NCBI RefSeq assembly: GCF_023101765.2
Contig: NC_064228.1
Span: forward strand, 7,489,501-7,553,500
DNA from: Spodoptera frugiperda
Taxonomy: Eukaryota > Arthropoda > Insecta > Lepidoptera > Noctuidae
Direction of reading: 5' to 3'
Length of the DNA: 64,000 nt
Part shown: positions 20,874 through 32,026 of the stretch, piece after piece
Layout of the letters: every line of letters starts with the position of its first letter
Numbering within the stretch: position 1 is the first letter of the stretch
Made by a program: the position numbers and the translations under genes
Notes under the pieces: generated by a model
Told to the model about the DNA's origin: nothing
The model's input: only the letters and a program-made list of their open reading frames with translations
The model's database searches: none

Positions 20874-20970
20874 TTTTTTTATTGTATTAACCGGTAAACG
20901 AGCAGACGGATCACCTGATGGTAAGCAATCGCCGCCACCCATGGACACACAAAACACCAGAGGTGTTAGG
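20874..20970 (+). repeat. Rep-A, 3'-truncated
   Basis: It carries the 5' half only: TATTAACCGGTAAACGAGCA, GACGGATCACCTGATGGTAA, GCAATCGCCGCCACCCATGG and AACACCAGAGGTGTTA. It complements the truncated copy 350 bases upstream. Confidence 0.8.
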
Positions 20971-22424
20971 ATATTATCTGACTAAATAAAATAGAGATGC
21001 TAAAGAATATTGAAGGCAGTTCCAGTAAAAAATAAAAATTATATCAGTTTATTTACATGAGCTGTTATTTTTAGTTAATTTGAACCTCCAATAAAAATTC
21101 TTTATACAATGTAACACTCAATTTTCATTAGCCATGTAACATGGGCTCCATTCTATAATAAGAAAAACCGCAAATGCAATGTACAATGCTTGACCCAAGA
21201 ATCGAATCCAAGACTTCTAGCCTAACTCTCTTTCTTCTTTCTCTCTCGACCGAGGTTTAGTACGACGAGGTTTAGTCTTAGCTTACTCGTTGTCTTATTT
21301 GTTTTTAGCCCACGTTACCCTACTAATTAATAAAACCTGTCCTAATTACAAGGGTGACTATACCTCAATATTTAATGGGACATTCCCGAATTTTATCACG
21401 AAACGTAAAATATTTATTATGTATTTATTTACGGGTATTTTAATTTGTTAGGGTCGCTTTTAAATATGGGTTTTGTGTAACTTTTTTATGATATTTGTCG
21501 GTTATTTGATAATTGTAATAATTATGGGGTATTTAATGGGGTATTCGTTACTAATTAATGAACCTTTTTAACGTTGTTGCTTTATATTTCGGTTATAATA
21601 TTATTTTATACAGATTTATTCGAATATAGGCCGTTGTAATTCGGTTTTTTATAGTAATATTGTATAAAAGAAAGATTTTATTGTTTGTTTTTATTACTCT
21701 CTAACAATTTGTGTTCCTGCAGGATTGAAACCTACCTAATAACAATTTAAACTGTGTGGTGAGGCCAAAAGTGGACTAGTTTTTTAATAAAAATAAATAT
21801 GGAAGAAACGATTATGTTTCCATATTTCCTTTGGGATATACAGTTTTGTGTAACAACAAAAAAATATTTTAAATGATCTTTTACAAAAGTCGTTAGTTTG
21901 AGTATTCCCTGAATTACATATTACCTGAATTTTATGTTAATACTAACTTTCCTTCACGCTTTTGCTTGCATGACGAACAAACAAACAAAAATTGCAAAAT
22001 TATGAAAATACAAACTTACGTTCGCATTCATAATACTCGTATTAGTTAGGATTTATACGAATTTAAATGAGAAAATTTTGAAAACTGTAATGGAAAATGG
22101 AAACTGTAAAATGAGTGTCCCAAACTTTGCCTCAGACTGCCTAGTCCGTGTTTAGTGGTTACTTCGATAGGGAGTCCGGTGAGGCTCATAATTGAGATGT
22201 ATCCCGGCATCACGGGACCCGGGAACTCTCCTGATCCCGGGACCGCTCGTGTATTTATCATTTAATAGTTGCAACCAAGTTTTAATTAGAGACTAAATAA
22301 ACAGGTCGGTTCGCTTACGTTACTGAGTAGAAAGGTTAGGCAGTGGTTTGGGCTCGTTGGAAAATAGGATTTATATTAATATGATTTGGGTTTAAAAGGC
22401 CTTGATTTTGAAACTTTGATTCGA
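20971..22424. other. Unique AT-rich stretch
   Basis: No gene seen. Around 22140-22250 a GC-richer segment (GGGAGTCCGGTGAGGCTCAT, CACGGGACCCGGGAACTCTC) looks like part of a repeat type not otherwise found in this window. The 71-codon minus-strand frame across it is not recognised. Confidence 0.3.
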
Positions 22425-22475
22425 GAGCCCTGTGTTCGGTAGTGGACATCTTGTGGCTGATATGAAAACGATAAT
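22425..22475 (-). repeat. Rep-J fragment
   Basis: GCCCTGTGTTCGGTAGTGGA followed by CATCTTGTGGCTGAT is a diverged GGCCTATGTTCAGCAGTGGA-type repeat. Confidence 0.5.
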
Positions 22476-22494
22476 AATTTTGTTACTGTACTAA

Positions 22495-22612
22495 CTACCG
22501 CACTCAAAAACATTTAATGATTATTTAAACTATTACTTAGTAACGATTTTGTACCGAAAACGATTGCTAAGGACTGGGTTAAGTAACCATTAAATGACTC
22601 TGAGTACGGCGA
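22495..22612. mobile_element. MITE-Q, full palindromic copy
   Basis: ACCGCACTCAAAAACATTTA at the left and TAAATGACTCTGAGTACGGC at the right form imperfect terminal inverted repeats, and pairing continues inward to a centre near TTTTGTACCGAAAA. A half copy lies at 4389-4436. Confidence 0.65.
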
Positions 22613-23495
22613 TAAGTCTGTTATTCTTTACAATCCAAGCCACTTTTTACTAAATATAAACCTATGAACTGTCTTTGAATTGCCATAAACCGCACACAAA
22701 GCGTATATTACGAGACGTTTATGACGCTACGCTACGTGTGCCGACTTGTTTGAAGATGCCCATATTATGTTCATTTTACTATCGTCTTGTGCACGTCATT
22801 ATGGCACGCTTCATGCGCGAATGGGCTAAGATTAGTAATCGATTTGTATGTAAACATTTTATTTGAGGTAGTGTGTTTAGTTTATAAATGCAATATCACT
22901 GTCAATAGACTGTAGGATCACATGTTTGTTCACTATACGTAGGAAATCACTCCTATTCTAGTTACGAGAATAAAATATATGCTTAGATAAAAGAACATAC
23001 AAAATATTTTTCTAAAATATAAACCCTTTTATGCTCTTACATAACATTTCTAGTAAGTTTATTCTAATAAAATACAATGTGAACATTTTGTCAGCAAATA
23101 CTATCACGTGTTTCATTTCACTTTCAAAACTAGCGATATAAAAATCATGCAAAAACGTATGAATATAAACTAGATACAGTGTCGAGTGCCTCGCTCGAGT
23201 CCCGTTGACACACGCGTGTGTTATTTTATTCAGTTCGCGAGCTCTTTCGTGCGTGATATCAAGCCCTCGTCGCATACTATGTCCTATCATCAGTATAGTA
23301 TATACTCGCATAGGATGAGAACAAAACGTATAGAAGTCAAAATCAACAGACTAAAGAAGCATTTTTGGTCGTTTAAAATATTAGGTAGATTTGTCTGTTG
23401 TTATCGGTATGGAATACTTGTTTGCATGTCATGGGAACTAAAGAAGTTTGATCATGCTAAGTGGCAAGGTTTTAATAGAAAAAAGAGCGTATTCC
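22613..23495. other. Unique stretch
   Basis: Open frames at 22675, 23012 and 23186 are short and unrecognised. ACCGCACACAAAGCGTATAT near 22690 has a similar word (ACCGCACACGAAGCGTGTAT) near 23782, perhaps remains of an old duplication. Confidence 0.3.
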
Positions 23496-23608
23496 TTTTT
23501 AAAAGGCCGGCAACGCACCTGTGAATCCACTGGTGTTGCATGAGTGGTGGTGATCGCTTATCATCAGGTGACCTGTCTGGTCGTTTGTCCCCCTTGCTTC
23601 CATTAAAC
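23496..23608 (-). repeat. Rep-A2 copy
   Basis: TTTTTAAAAGGCCGGCAACG, CACCTGTGAATCCACTGGTG and TCATCAGGTGACCTGTCTGG match 59864-59989. The central core is shared with Rep-A but both outer parts differ, so this is a related but distinct family. Confidence 0.75.
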
Positions 23609-23609
23609 A

Positions 23610-23668
23610 AGGCGAGTCACCTGATGGTAAGCAATCGGTGCCGCTTATGAGAACACATACAACACCAT
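23610..23668 (+). repeat. Rep-A/A2 core fragment
   Basis: GAGTCACCTGATGGTAAGCA, ATCGGTGCCG and AACACCATAGG lie directly next to the oppositely oriented Rep-A2 copy, giving a short head-to-head arrangement. Confidence 0.55.
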
Positions 23669-24123
23669 AGGATAGCGTGCCATAGTTTTTATATTATATG
23701 ACATTTCTGTATGTATCTCCGTCAGTTCTTTAGTGCAGCTATTTGCTCATTTTGAAGTGTAGATTTCCTTGCTGTAGACCGCACACGAAGCGTGTATAGA
23801 CTTATGAGAATTTTATTACTAATGTGATAGTTATAGTTGTGTATCGTATTGATATGCTTAGGATTCATCGTCACGTGTAAAGGAACTTAGTTTGCAATGG
23901 TAGACTGAGACGAGATGAAGTCTCAATGGAAGAACATGTATTATTTATTGTCATTACAATTTACGGATCTACACGAATGGAAATACATGGCCATACTTTG
24001 ACAATTTTTAAAAAAAGCTATTTATTAAAAACATATCCAATTAGAAAGCACCTTCAATAAAATTTATGCAAAAGAGTTATGCTAGAATCCTGTTATTTGG
24101 CATTCCATTTTGCAACTTCATTG

Positions 24124-24235
24124 TCATCATCATCATCATCACATCAGCCGAGTGACGTCCTCTGCTGAATAAAAGCCTCCCCTTTAGTCTTCCAAGTAGA
24201 ACGATTTTGCAAATTCCTCCAAAGATTGCATATCT
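24124..24235 (+). repeat. CAT microsatellite and Rep-I/J-type repeat
   Basis: (CATCAT)n, then ACATCAGCCGAGTGACGTCC, TCTGCTGAATAAAAGCCTCC and CCCTTTAGTCTTCCAAGTAG is the common moth repeat GACGTCCACTGCTGAACATA in decayed form. Confidence 0.55.
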
Positions 24236-25781
24236 TTGTGTGTTGTGACAATTTATTTTTATTTTTGTAAAAGATACTTATTTATTATCATGCTGATTGG
24301 ACTCTACCGATGTGTCTTACATGGATATGCTGACAGTGCTCTTTCAATACGTTCTATGTGATGAGACTTAGTTCGCAGTGCTAGTCTTAGACACGTGGAT
24401 GGTTCGAAAGGGATGAAGGGTCAATCATGTGTATGACATCCTTTGATGTTTTCTATATTGATATACGTGACTATTTTGTTTATGAGGGTAAATAAATGTT
24501 TTCTGTAAACTGTCAGTATCAGCCCGTTCCTGTTGGATTGGCTTGCCTATGATAGTATTTTTGTTTTTGGTATTTTTGGTAGAAGAGAAAATATTTGTTG
24601 TTGAATTTGTTTGTTAAAATTTAGTTTAAGAAACATTGGCACTACTTATGGTAGTTATATTGGGCTATTATGAGATTTTTGATCCATTATTGAAAGGAGA
24701 TGTTCAAATAAAACTTTGTAAAAGTTTATAGTATTTTTACAAATAAGAAAATGACAGACTTATATGTAATATCGTGATTATTTTACAACAACAAAACCTT
24801 CTGAATCTGCTTATAAAGTATCCCAAGGTATCCCAAACTCCACCCCCATCAATATTCATAGATCACCGAAGCCTATCCGTTCGCAGTTCATATTTGATAT
24901 TGACAAAGTTTCTAATGAAGGATCCTCATGTTTGTTCCAGATTCTGAACCTAGATTGATAACGACCTAAATACCTAACTGGAACCTAGAAACTAACCTGC
25001 AGAGATCTTACTATGTGTTGGTTAAATTAGTAATGTTTACATTGCCTTGGGATACGTCTAACTGCTTTGAAGTGAATGTACAATAGTGGTCACATGCGGC
25101 TGACCACCACTAAGTTATTGTTAATTGCACCTGATGAGACATGCTTTCTAGCCCCGCCCCATTAATAAAATGATCAGGCAGATCTGTCCTCCACTGTACA
25201 TGTTTGTTTGGACAATGTATGCAAGTAATTTTTTGTAATCCGCCTGTCTCGAATTTCACTTGTAACATACCAATCCTACTATGCAAATAGTAACGAAATT
25301 GAGAATTGAAGAGATTGCGCATATTTCAAATATAAAAAAATAAAGATCTATAATAGAAACTATTGAAAATCGTTATGATAACATCACACTTCTGCCCCCA
25401 TATAATAAGTAACCACATAATTATCAAGATCTTATAAATTATGGCATTACTGCAAAGCAAATCACCCATAAAAATACGCAAAGATAGTCACTTTACATAT
25501 TAGTTGGTAGTATTGATAAACTCGATACCCGTCTCGATTTATCACAAAATATTACTTTATAGATTTGTAAATAAAATATATGTATTGTATCAGATGGTAA
25601 TAAATATTCAAATATCTAACGTCTGATGGAAAATTATTAAATATTTGTTGAAATACGTTCGCTTTCTATGTATGCTCTACGGAGGTTAAGGTATTGTTGT
25701 GTTGAAATGAGTATTAAATTACAAAAAATAAATTCTATTTATATGTCTGCTTTTTATCTTGGGTCCTACAAACATCTGTAC
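24236..25781. other. Unique AT-rich stretch
   Basis: No gene or repeat copy recognised; the 70-codon minus-strand frame at 25110 is unrecognised. Confidence 0.3.
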
Positions 25782-25926
25782 TCTTAGTACGAGTTTATTT
25801 TACGTTTAACGAAAACGAAACAAAAGCGCATTCAGCATTCTGATTGGCCGGCTCCATTAAACTAACCTATCACAGTACCGAACGCGTTTCGATCTCGTTA
25901 AACGTAATGCTAACTCGTACTAAAGT
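25782..25926. mobile_element. MITE-P, full copy
   Basis: Terminal inverted repeats of about 35 bases, imperfect: CTTAGTACGAGTT and TTACGTTTAACGA on the left; TCGTTAAACGTAA and AACTCGTACTAAAG on the right. The 75-base centre contains GATTGGCCGGCTCC. No coding capacity. Confidence 0.75.
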
Positions 25927-26084
25927 CCCTGTACAATTTTTGTGTTACTTTTTCGTCATTTTTGTCGTGAAATATAAGAAGAATATCTACTTTAAAAAAT
26001 AATTAATATCTTTTAACTGGCTCAGAAGCAGATGACGGAACGAACTTGACACCTACGTTAAGGATTGACCGCAGAATTCTCTGC

Positions 26085-26140
26085 ACAGAGAGGAGTGGAA
26101 GGAGGGTAGGGAGGTCTTTGCTCTGCAGTGGGACGATTAC
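26085..26140 (-). repeat. Rep-M fragment
   Basis: GAGAGGAGTGGAAGGAGGGT, AGGGAGGTCTTTGCTCTGCA reappears in opposite orientation at 52540-52635 (GCCTCCCTACCCTCCTTCCA). Confidence 0.55.
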
Positions 26141-26580
26141 GGCTAAAAAATAAAATAAATAATTAACTGACTTTCGGTCAAAAAGTTTATTTAGATCCAA
26201 AATGTAATACTATGCTATATTTAAACGAAATATATAATAGTGTGGTATAAAATTCCGACGAAATACGTTAATCAAGTAACATTTCATATTAATTAATGAA
26301 AATTAACAAGAAACCCCGAAATATACATACTCATCGATAAAAGCAACGCAACACACAGATATCCGAAATTCATTATAATTGATATGTTAATTCACGTTAA
26401 TTACACAACATCGCCATTTTAACTAACCAATTAAAATAACCGACATTCTTTTACAGAATTAAATCCATTAACAAGAATTCGTACTGAAATATTTCATAAT
26501 TTTACTCTGAAACATTCCTATGGGGAACATTTTTTAATTCGTCGTATGTATATTTTTGGCTTTAATTAGGGTTCCGTTAT

Positions 26581-26694
26581 CATAAACAGAACCATATTAC
26601 TAGGGGTTCTTTTCCACCAGAGATGTGCTATGCTACGAAGATGTAACAGCTAAGCTGTGAAACTATGGGACCTTTTCCACCGATACTAAGCTAA
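26581..26694. repeat. Left copy of a direct repeat flanking the foldback; MITE-G 5' piece
   Basis: CATAAACAGAACCATATTAC, TAGGGGTTCTTTTCCACCAG and the following MITE-G sequence to ACTAAGCTAA at 26694 are repeated at 28144-28284 with few substitutions and one insertion of about 28 bases in the right copy. The first 25 bases are not part of MITE-G, so flanking DNA was duplicated too. Upstream, 26141-26580 is unique AT-rich sequence. Confidence 0.85.
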
Positions 26695-26807
26695 TAGTCC
26701 AGTCAATTTAGGAATTCACCTCGGAATTCGAGATACCCAGCTGTAATTTTGTATATACTTGTATATTGACCCCCTAAAACTTGTCTGAAAACCTACATAT
26801 GGTAGGG

Positions 26808-28145
26808 TGTAAGCAACTATTAAATTTTAAGGTCCAAAGGTCCCAAAAATCGTTTTTTTGCGCTTTTTTGGAAATATCTCATTTCCTATGGGTTTTTGGT
26901 ATTTGCAATTAACACCAATATTGTAGAATACAAAATTCTCTACAACTTTTGTCTAAACTTTTTTTTTATACGGTGAACCGTTTTCGAGATAGAGGGCGGA
27001 GAGCGGGCGGTCACTGCATCTCTCCAAAAAATTTTTTTTCCTCTAACCTATTCGTGATGGTTGTCTATGGACAGGACATTAAAAAATACGTCATGGTTCC
27101 TAAAACCATTTTTCGTCAAAATCAATCGTTTGAAAGATAGACGCTTCCAAAGTGGAAAAATGAGGTCTATAGAATGTGTCCTGCCCTCTAACTTTTAAAA
27201 TAAGTGAGTAAGAAAACTAAAAAAAATATATGCTGTAGATTTTAATGGAAACTTTCAACGGAAATTGGTTTGAATGAGATATCATAATCAGTTTTTAAGA
27301 ATTGATTAAAAGAATTGAGAAAGTGGAAAATTAAGTGTGTTTTTTTTTAAATGTATTAATTCTTAAAAACTAATTATGATATCTCGTTCAAACCAATTTT
27401 CATTGAAAGTTTCCATTAAAATCTACAGCACATATTTTTTTTAGTTTTCTTACTCACTTATTTTTATTTATTTATTTATTTATTATCATAAGGCACGTCA
27501 ACAGAATAAACACCAACATTAAAGAAAGACAAGATGAAGACACAAGATCATGTGCTTATGCCAATTATAGACATGCACGACATTTACATTATTAACACAG
27601 TTAGATGACATAAATATTAATATAAAATTAAATACAATGCAATTAACAATATTTTGTACTTAACTAAGTCTAATAGGAACTATAAAATTAAAAAATACTT
27701 TAAAATAACACAAAAACAGAACAGGAAAATTGAAATAAATATAACATTATAAAATTAAAGACAAGTAACATAACATTTTAAAAGTTAGAGGGCAGGACAC
27801 ATTCTATAGACCTCATTTTTCCACTTTGGAAGCGTCTATCTTTCAAACGATTGATTTTGACGAAAAATGGTTTTAGGAACCATGACGTATTTTTTAATGT
27901 CCTGTCCATAGACAACCATCACGGATAGGTAAGACAAAAAAAATTTTTTTGAAAAGATGCAGTTACCGCGCGCTCTCCGCCCTCTATCTCGAAAACGGTT
28001 CACCGTATAAAAAAAAAGTTTAGACAAAAATTGTAGAGAATTTTGTATTTCACAATATTGCTATTGAATACAACTACCAAAAACCCATAGGAAATGAGAT
28101 ATTTATTTTTGGGCCCTTTGACCCTGAATTTTAAGGATTCTTACA
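26808..28145. mobile_element. Long inverted-repeat (foldback) element
   Basis: The left arm (26808-27306, about 499 bp) and the right arm (27355-28145, about 480 bp once its insertion is excluded) are inverted copies with high identity, separated by about 48 bases. Shared landmarks include AAATATCTCATTTCCTATGG / CCATAGGAAATGAGATATTT and GAATGTGTCCTGCCCTCTAA / TTAGAGGGCAGGACACATTC. Each arm has a matching 63-codon frame containing VMVVYGQDIKKYVMVPKTIF, but it opens with TTG, not ATG, and eight residues differ, so I treat it as non-coding. Class unknown: a foldback DNA transposon or the termini of a larger long-TIR element. Confidence 0.8.
27465..27774 (-). mobile_element. Insertion in the right foldback arm with a TTTA-rich end
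   Basis: This segment interrupts the right arm exactly where the left arm is continuous (CTTATTTTAAAAGTT). ATTTT at 27460-27464 and 27775-27779 is a possible 5-base target duplication. Its left end is a (TTTA)n run, which read on the other strand would be a (TAAA)n tail as in some non-LTR elements. AT-rich, no coding capacity; probably a truncated retroelement. Confidence 0.6.
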
Positions 28146-28284
28146 TAAACAGAACCATATTACTAGGGGTTCTTTTCCACCAGAGATATGCTATGCTACG
28201 AAGATGTTGAATGTTGATGTTGATGTTAAAGATGAACAGCTAAGCTGTGAAACTATGGGACCTTTTCCACTGATACTAAGCTAA
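28144..28284. repeat. Right copy of the direct repeat flanking the foldback
   Basis: It repeats 26581-26694. It carries an extra GTTGATGTTGATGTT-type expansion near 28206-28232 that the left copy lacks. Confidence 0.85.
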
Positions 28285-28509
28285 AGTTAGCTAAGCCACA
28301 GCTAGTTGTGCGTGGAAGATGCGCAGTTCTAGTATGTGATGTATCAATAGTACCATACGTAGCACACGCATCTTTCCATATAAATAAACATAGCTTAGCT
28401 GAGTCCGTTTCCACCAGTGCAATGCTATGTGTACTACCGAATATTATTTCTGGAAGCCAATCGCATCCACAGTAACGTAGCAAAGCACACTTCTGGTGGA
28501 AAAACACCC
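28169..28509. mobile_element. MITE-G, full copy
   Basis: It runs from TTCTTTTCCACCAGAGATAT to TTCTGGTGGAAAAACACC, with the internal landmarks AGCTAAGCTGTGAAACTATG, GATGTATCAATAGTACCATA, CATCTTTCCATATAAATAAA and CATAGCTTAGCTGAGTCCGT. Ends are imperfect inverted repeats of each other. The 84-codon minus-strand frame is inside it. Confidence 0.8.
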
Positions 28510-29040
28510 AAATACTCCGTTGTGAACTGTGGCAATTTAACAGTTGTTTTTTGAGAATATTATATTTTCGAGTTTAATATGGAATATGAAATTAAATGTC
28601 TAAGTGCTAAGTCTTAAACTTGAAAGTTATCGCTGTTTCATTTTTACGTAAGTTATACGGAACCCCTTATACACGAGTCTAACTCGCAGACGGCCGATTT
28701 TTATTTATATATTTGACATTTCGTTGTAACCTTACATATTTGCGTAATTGGTATATTTTTGTATACGTTACAGAAATAATGAGTTTGAAGGATTTTCAAA
28801 CTTATATTTTGTTTGTTAGGGTTTATTTTTAATTCTGCGGTAGTTTGTTTCTTTTTGTAAGTCTTCAGTTTCAGTTTGTTTGGTTAGTATCGCAATTTTG
28901 ATTGTATAACGTTATATTTTTTTAGTTATATGATTGTGAAAGTTAATAATGGAATTTTTACTTTGAGCTAATAATAGAGCCTTTGTTATGTTGCGACATT
29001 TGGTCTGCCTCATATTAAGTACAGTTAATATAAAATAGTA
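28510..29040. other. Unique AT-rich stretch
   Basis: Nothing recognised. Confidence 0.3.
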
Positions 29041-29170
29041 GGCAATACGCTCACCGCCTATTATATGGGACTTATAACAAAAATTGTGAAAAGTGAGTGT
29101 ACATCGTAAATAAAATTGGCGTAACGTGCCGTAATGTGCACCTCTGCCTACCCCTTAAAAGGCGTGACGA
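29041..29170 (+). mobile_element. SINE-1 body fragment
   Basis: GGCAATACGCTCACCGCCTA, TATGGGACTTATAACAAAAA, TTGTGAAAAGTGAGTGTACA, CGTAATGTGCACCTCTGCCT and AAAAGGCGTGACG match the SINE-1 3' two thirds; the head is missing. Confidence 0.75.
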
Positions 29171-29551
29171 TTTATCTATCTGTAATAATATAAAAGTTGG
29201 TCAGTAAAATTGTGCAGTGTACATACATGTGTCATACATAGTAGGATCATCAAAGACATGGCAATAATACACCATCGATCGCAACGAAGTTTTTTTAAAA
29301 AGCCTACCTATTATTATTTTTCTTTATAATGTTCGATATTCATTTAATATCAGTCAGATTCCCAACACGCTTAATTACCTGATGTATCAGGTTTAATTTA
29401 TCAAAACACCACCTGCTGCCAGCATAATAATAATACTCAAACACACTAACATTTCCGAGCATATCAAAATAACCTCACATCCGCAAGGTATGATAAGGTA
29501 CGCCACATCAGCAATTAACCTACATCCGCACCTGCACTCCGACGCATTCCG

Positions 29552-29587
29552 GTCACCGGTGACGTCATAAACTGCCGCGTGACGTCA
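29552..29587. promoter_or_regulatory. Paired TGACGTCA sites
   Basis: Two exact CREB/ATF-type octamers start at 29560 and 29580, 20 bases (about two helical turns) apart. The first overlaps the palindrome GTCACCGGTGAC (29552-29563). The island 29500-29640 is unique and GC-richer than its flanks. Enhancer function is inference. Confidence 0.35.
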
Positions 29588-30821
29588 TCATGTTAACGTT
29601 TATTGTTAATCGTGTCGGTCGTGGTGGGATGTTCAGTGGTTACTGACTATGTTGATCTCGGTAGCCATTTGGAGGAAATTGGAAGGATATGTACTGGAAT
29701 ATACTGTTTAATGTGGTTATGGATGTATTTGCAGTCTTATTAAAGAACTGAAGGATTTGTTTTGTCAGTTAACTGAATAAGATTTGCTTTTATTCTATGA
29801 GATATGACTTTAAATAGAGTAATATTATTTTGCAAATAAAATCTTAACTTTGGTAAGTCATGCTAAAAAACGATACTGAAAAAGTTTAATTAAACATAGA
29901 TAAATGTAAAACAATAAATTAAAATGCCAAACAGTTTCCCATCACATCAAAAAGTGACAGAAACAATAAAGTATCAAACGAATTTGACATCGAACAAACG
30001 GCGATAAACAATTATGCTAACGAGACATCCGCACCCTGCGGCGGTCGGTAGACAACTGATCATATCTGGTCACGCGACGGTGCTGCCACGTGACATCACC
30101 TAGTTTCACGTACAATATTGAGCCATTTTTATACTTTAAGGTTATTGAACTTTTATTGACAATTGACGATTCAAGGCTAGTAAATTGTTAGCTGAGAATT
30201 GTCTAGGTAAATATTGTAGACCTAATTTTATATTCAAATTGCTTTCGTTTGTTAGTATTGCGTAGGAGTTCGATTGTAATGGTATTTTATTGATTGTTTG
30301 TTAAAGGGTTTTTGGGACGTTAAATTGTTGCTGTGTTGGTTATTTTTTTTTATTAAAGTATAATTTTATATACTTCGGAATAATATTCAAGGGTTACAAG
30401 TGGATCTGTTAATGATTGTTAAATACGAATAAGCTTAAAATCTTAGTATTTTTCGGTTAATTAATTTTGAAATTATTTATGTATTGTATATGTGAAGAAC
30501 TGTTCTTATCTTTTTCGGACGGTTCGGCTGGAAGCAAGACATATTAGAACACATCAAGAGGATTGCCTAGATGCTCATCAACAATGATATGCTAGTAGAG
30601 GCCGATTCCAAAGCTTCGACTTGTAATTTAAATACAATAATAACAATAGGTTCAATGTTCTAAGCTACATCCCTATAAAAAAGTTTAATATACATAACTA
30701 CTCGTATATTTTGGTGGAGTTTCAAACCGGTGTATATTGACACATCAAACTCAAAAACTCCTTTAAAAAAAAGTATCGCCACCATATTTTTTATTCGTCC
30801 CACTACGCACCTCCCCCCCCC
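29588..30821. other. Unique stretch with GC-richer islands
   Basis: No repeat copies recognised. About 30000-30115 is GC-richer (ACCCTGCGGCGGTCGGTAGA, GTCACGCGACGGTGCTGCCA); a C run lies at 30812-30821. No gene. Confidence 0.35.
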
Positions 30822-30854
30822 CACACGTGTGACGTCACCCGTACACCGTCGACG
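30822..30854. promoter_or_regulatory. E-box overlapping a TGACGTCA site
   Basis: CACACGTGTG (30822-30831, containing the CACGTG E-box) overlaps TGACGTCA (30830-30837) and is followed by CGTCGACGTCAGCTG. A cluster of bHLH- and bZIP-type half-sites is visible; binding is not shown. Confidence 0.3.
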
Positions 30855-31159
30855 TCAGCTGTACCCGACATGACACTGTTCCACCGTACCTACACCTGCG
30901 AATGACATAAAAAATAAAAGTTTAGCCGTGAACTGAACCAGTAGTCGGTTATTGGGTTACGTTTATTTGTTTTTGTGAGGTTTAGTTTACTGGTAAGAAG
31001 ACGTATAATAATATTATTGCAACTATAATTCCTAAAAAATGATCGGAGACTTGATAAACGAATAAATGGGGTAAATATCCCGTTTTGAGTTCTAATGAAA
31101 TCTATATTTCCTATTTAATTTAATTTCTTATTATAAGTTTGAAATTGCCAATTCACCTT

Positions 31160-31232
31160 GAGCAGACGTGGTGATTAATGCTCATTGCTTCATCGTGTAA
31201 GAAAAAGCCTTTTATCAGCAGTGGGATATTTA
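31160..31232 (-). repeat. Rep-I copy, decayed
   Basis: AGCAGACGTGGTGATTAATG, CTCATTGCTTCATCGTGTAA, GAAAAAGCCTTTTATCAGCA and GTGGGA match Rep-I in reverse. Confidence 0.55.
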
Positions 31233-31940
31233 CAGGTCAATGGTGATGAATTGATGATGAATTACATTCTTGGCCCTTAACTTAAGAATGAACTCCTTAA
31301 TTATCATCAGCCTAAAAACTATCCACACTGCTGAACTTTGTAAATGCCTCATTTCACACGAGAAATAATATCTTTACCCACTAAATCTACTCAAGACGTA
31401 TTATCCATTTTAAACTTATACTTTAAAATTTTACCTTCTGAACCCGCACCCCCATGCTTTAGAATCAGGCACCATAGTCTCCGAGCTATAAAGATGTTAT
31501 GGAGTCTTAAAATAACTCAAAAATCAACATAACAATATGTAAAAATACGATAAAAAAGAAAATCGGATTAAATTCTATAGGAAGTAAGAATGGCTCATAG
31601 AATATTATCGGTAGTAAAAACCAAGGGCCCGTCAGGATGTAAAACGATAAACATACGCATGTGGCAGTCAGTAAACCAATATTAGACGTTTTGCGTAATG
31701 TCTATATCCGTCGTCGTTATCTTTATTTTTCGCCATCTCGACGTAATGTGTTGTTAGGATCTTATTGTCTTTGTTGTGAGCACGTGTATTTTCCTCCTTG
31801 TGTTGTTCTTATTGTTTTGTTTGCGTAATTTTTTGGCTTAGGTATTTGTCAAATTGTGATTTTTACTTCTTTTGTGTATGACTGCTCAGTTGACTTTATA
31901 ATCAATTGTTTGGTTATACCATTTATTATTTTATATTCGA
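31233..31940. other. Unique AT-rich stretch
   Basis: Short open frames at 31344 (+) and 31849 (-) show no family. No gene called. Confidence 0.3.
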
Positions 31941-32012
31941 CTACACAGTTGATGCAATGGCTGGACAACTGGTTACCGTGTAATGTGTCGCGGATTCGAT
32001 TGCTGCTCGGTT
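31941..32012 (+). mobile_element. SINE-2 head fragment
   Basis: ACACAGTTGATGCAATGGCT, GGACAACTGGTTACCGTGTA and GCGGATTCGATTGCTGC are a decayed version of the SINE-2 tRNA-like head. A Rep-B copy follows after about 14 bases. Confidence 0.6.
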
Positions 32013-32026
32013 TAACCCTTGTAATG

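Noticed and set aside
26949..28027. Two nearly identical 63-codon frames (26949-27140 + and 27836-28027 -)
   Set aside because: They are the two arms of one inverted repeat, open with TTG rather than ATG, and differ at eight residues clustered in one segment. The similarity reflects DNA identity, not a gene pair.
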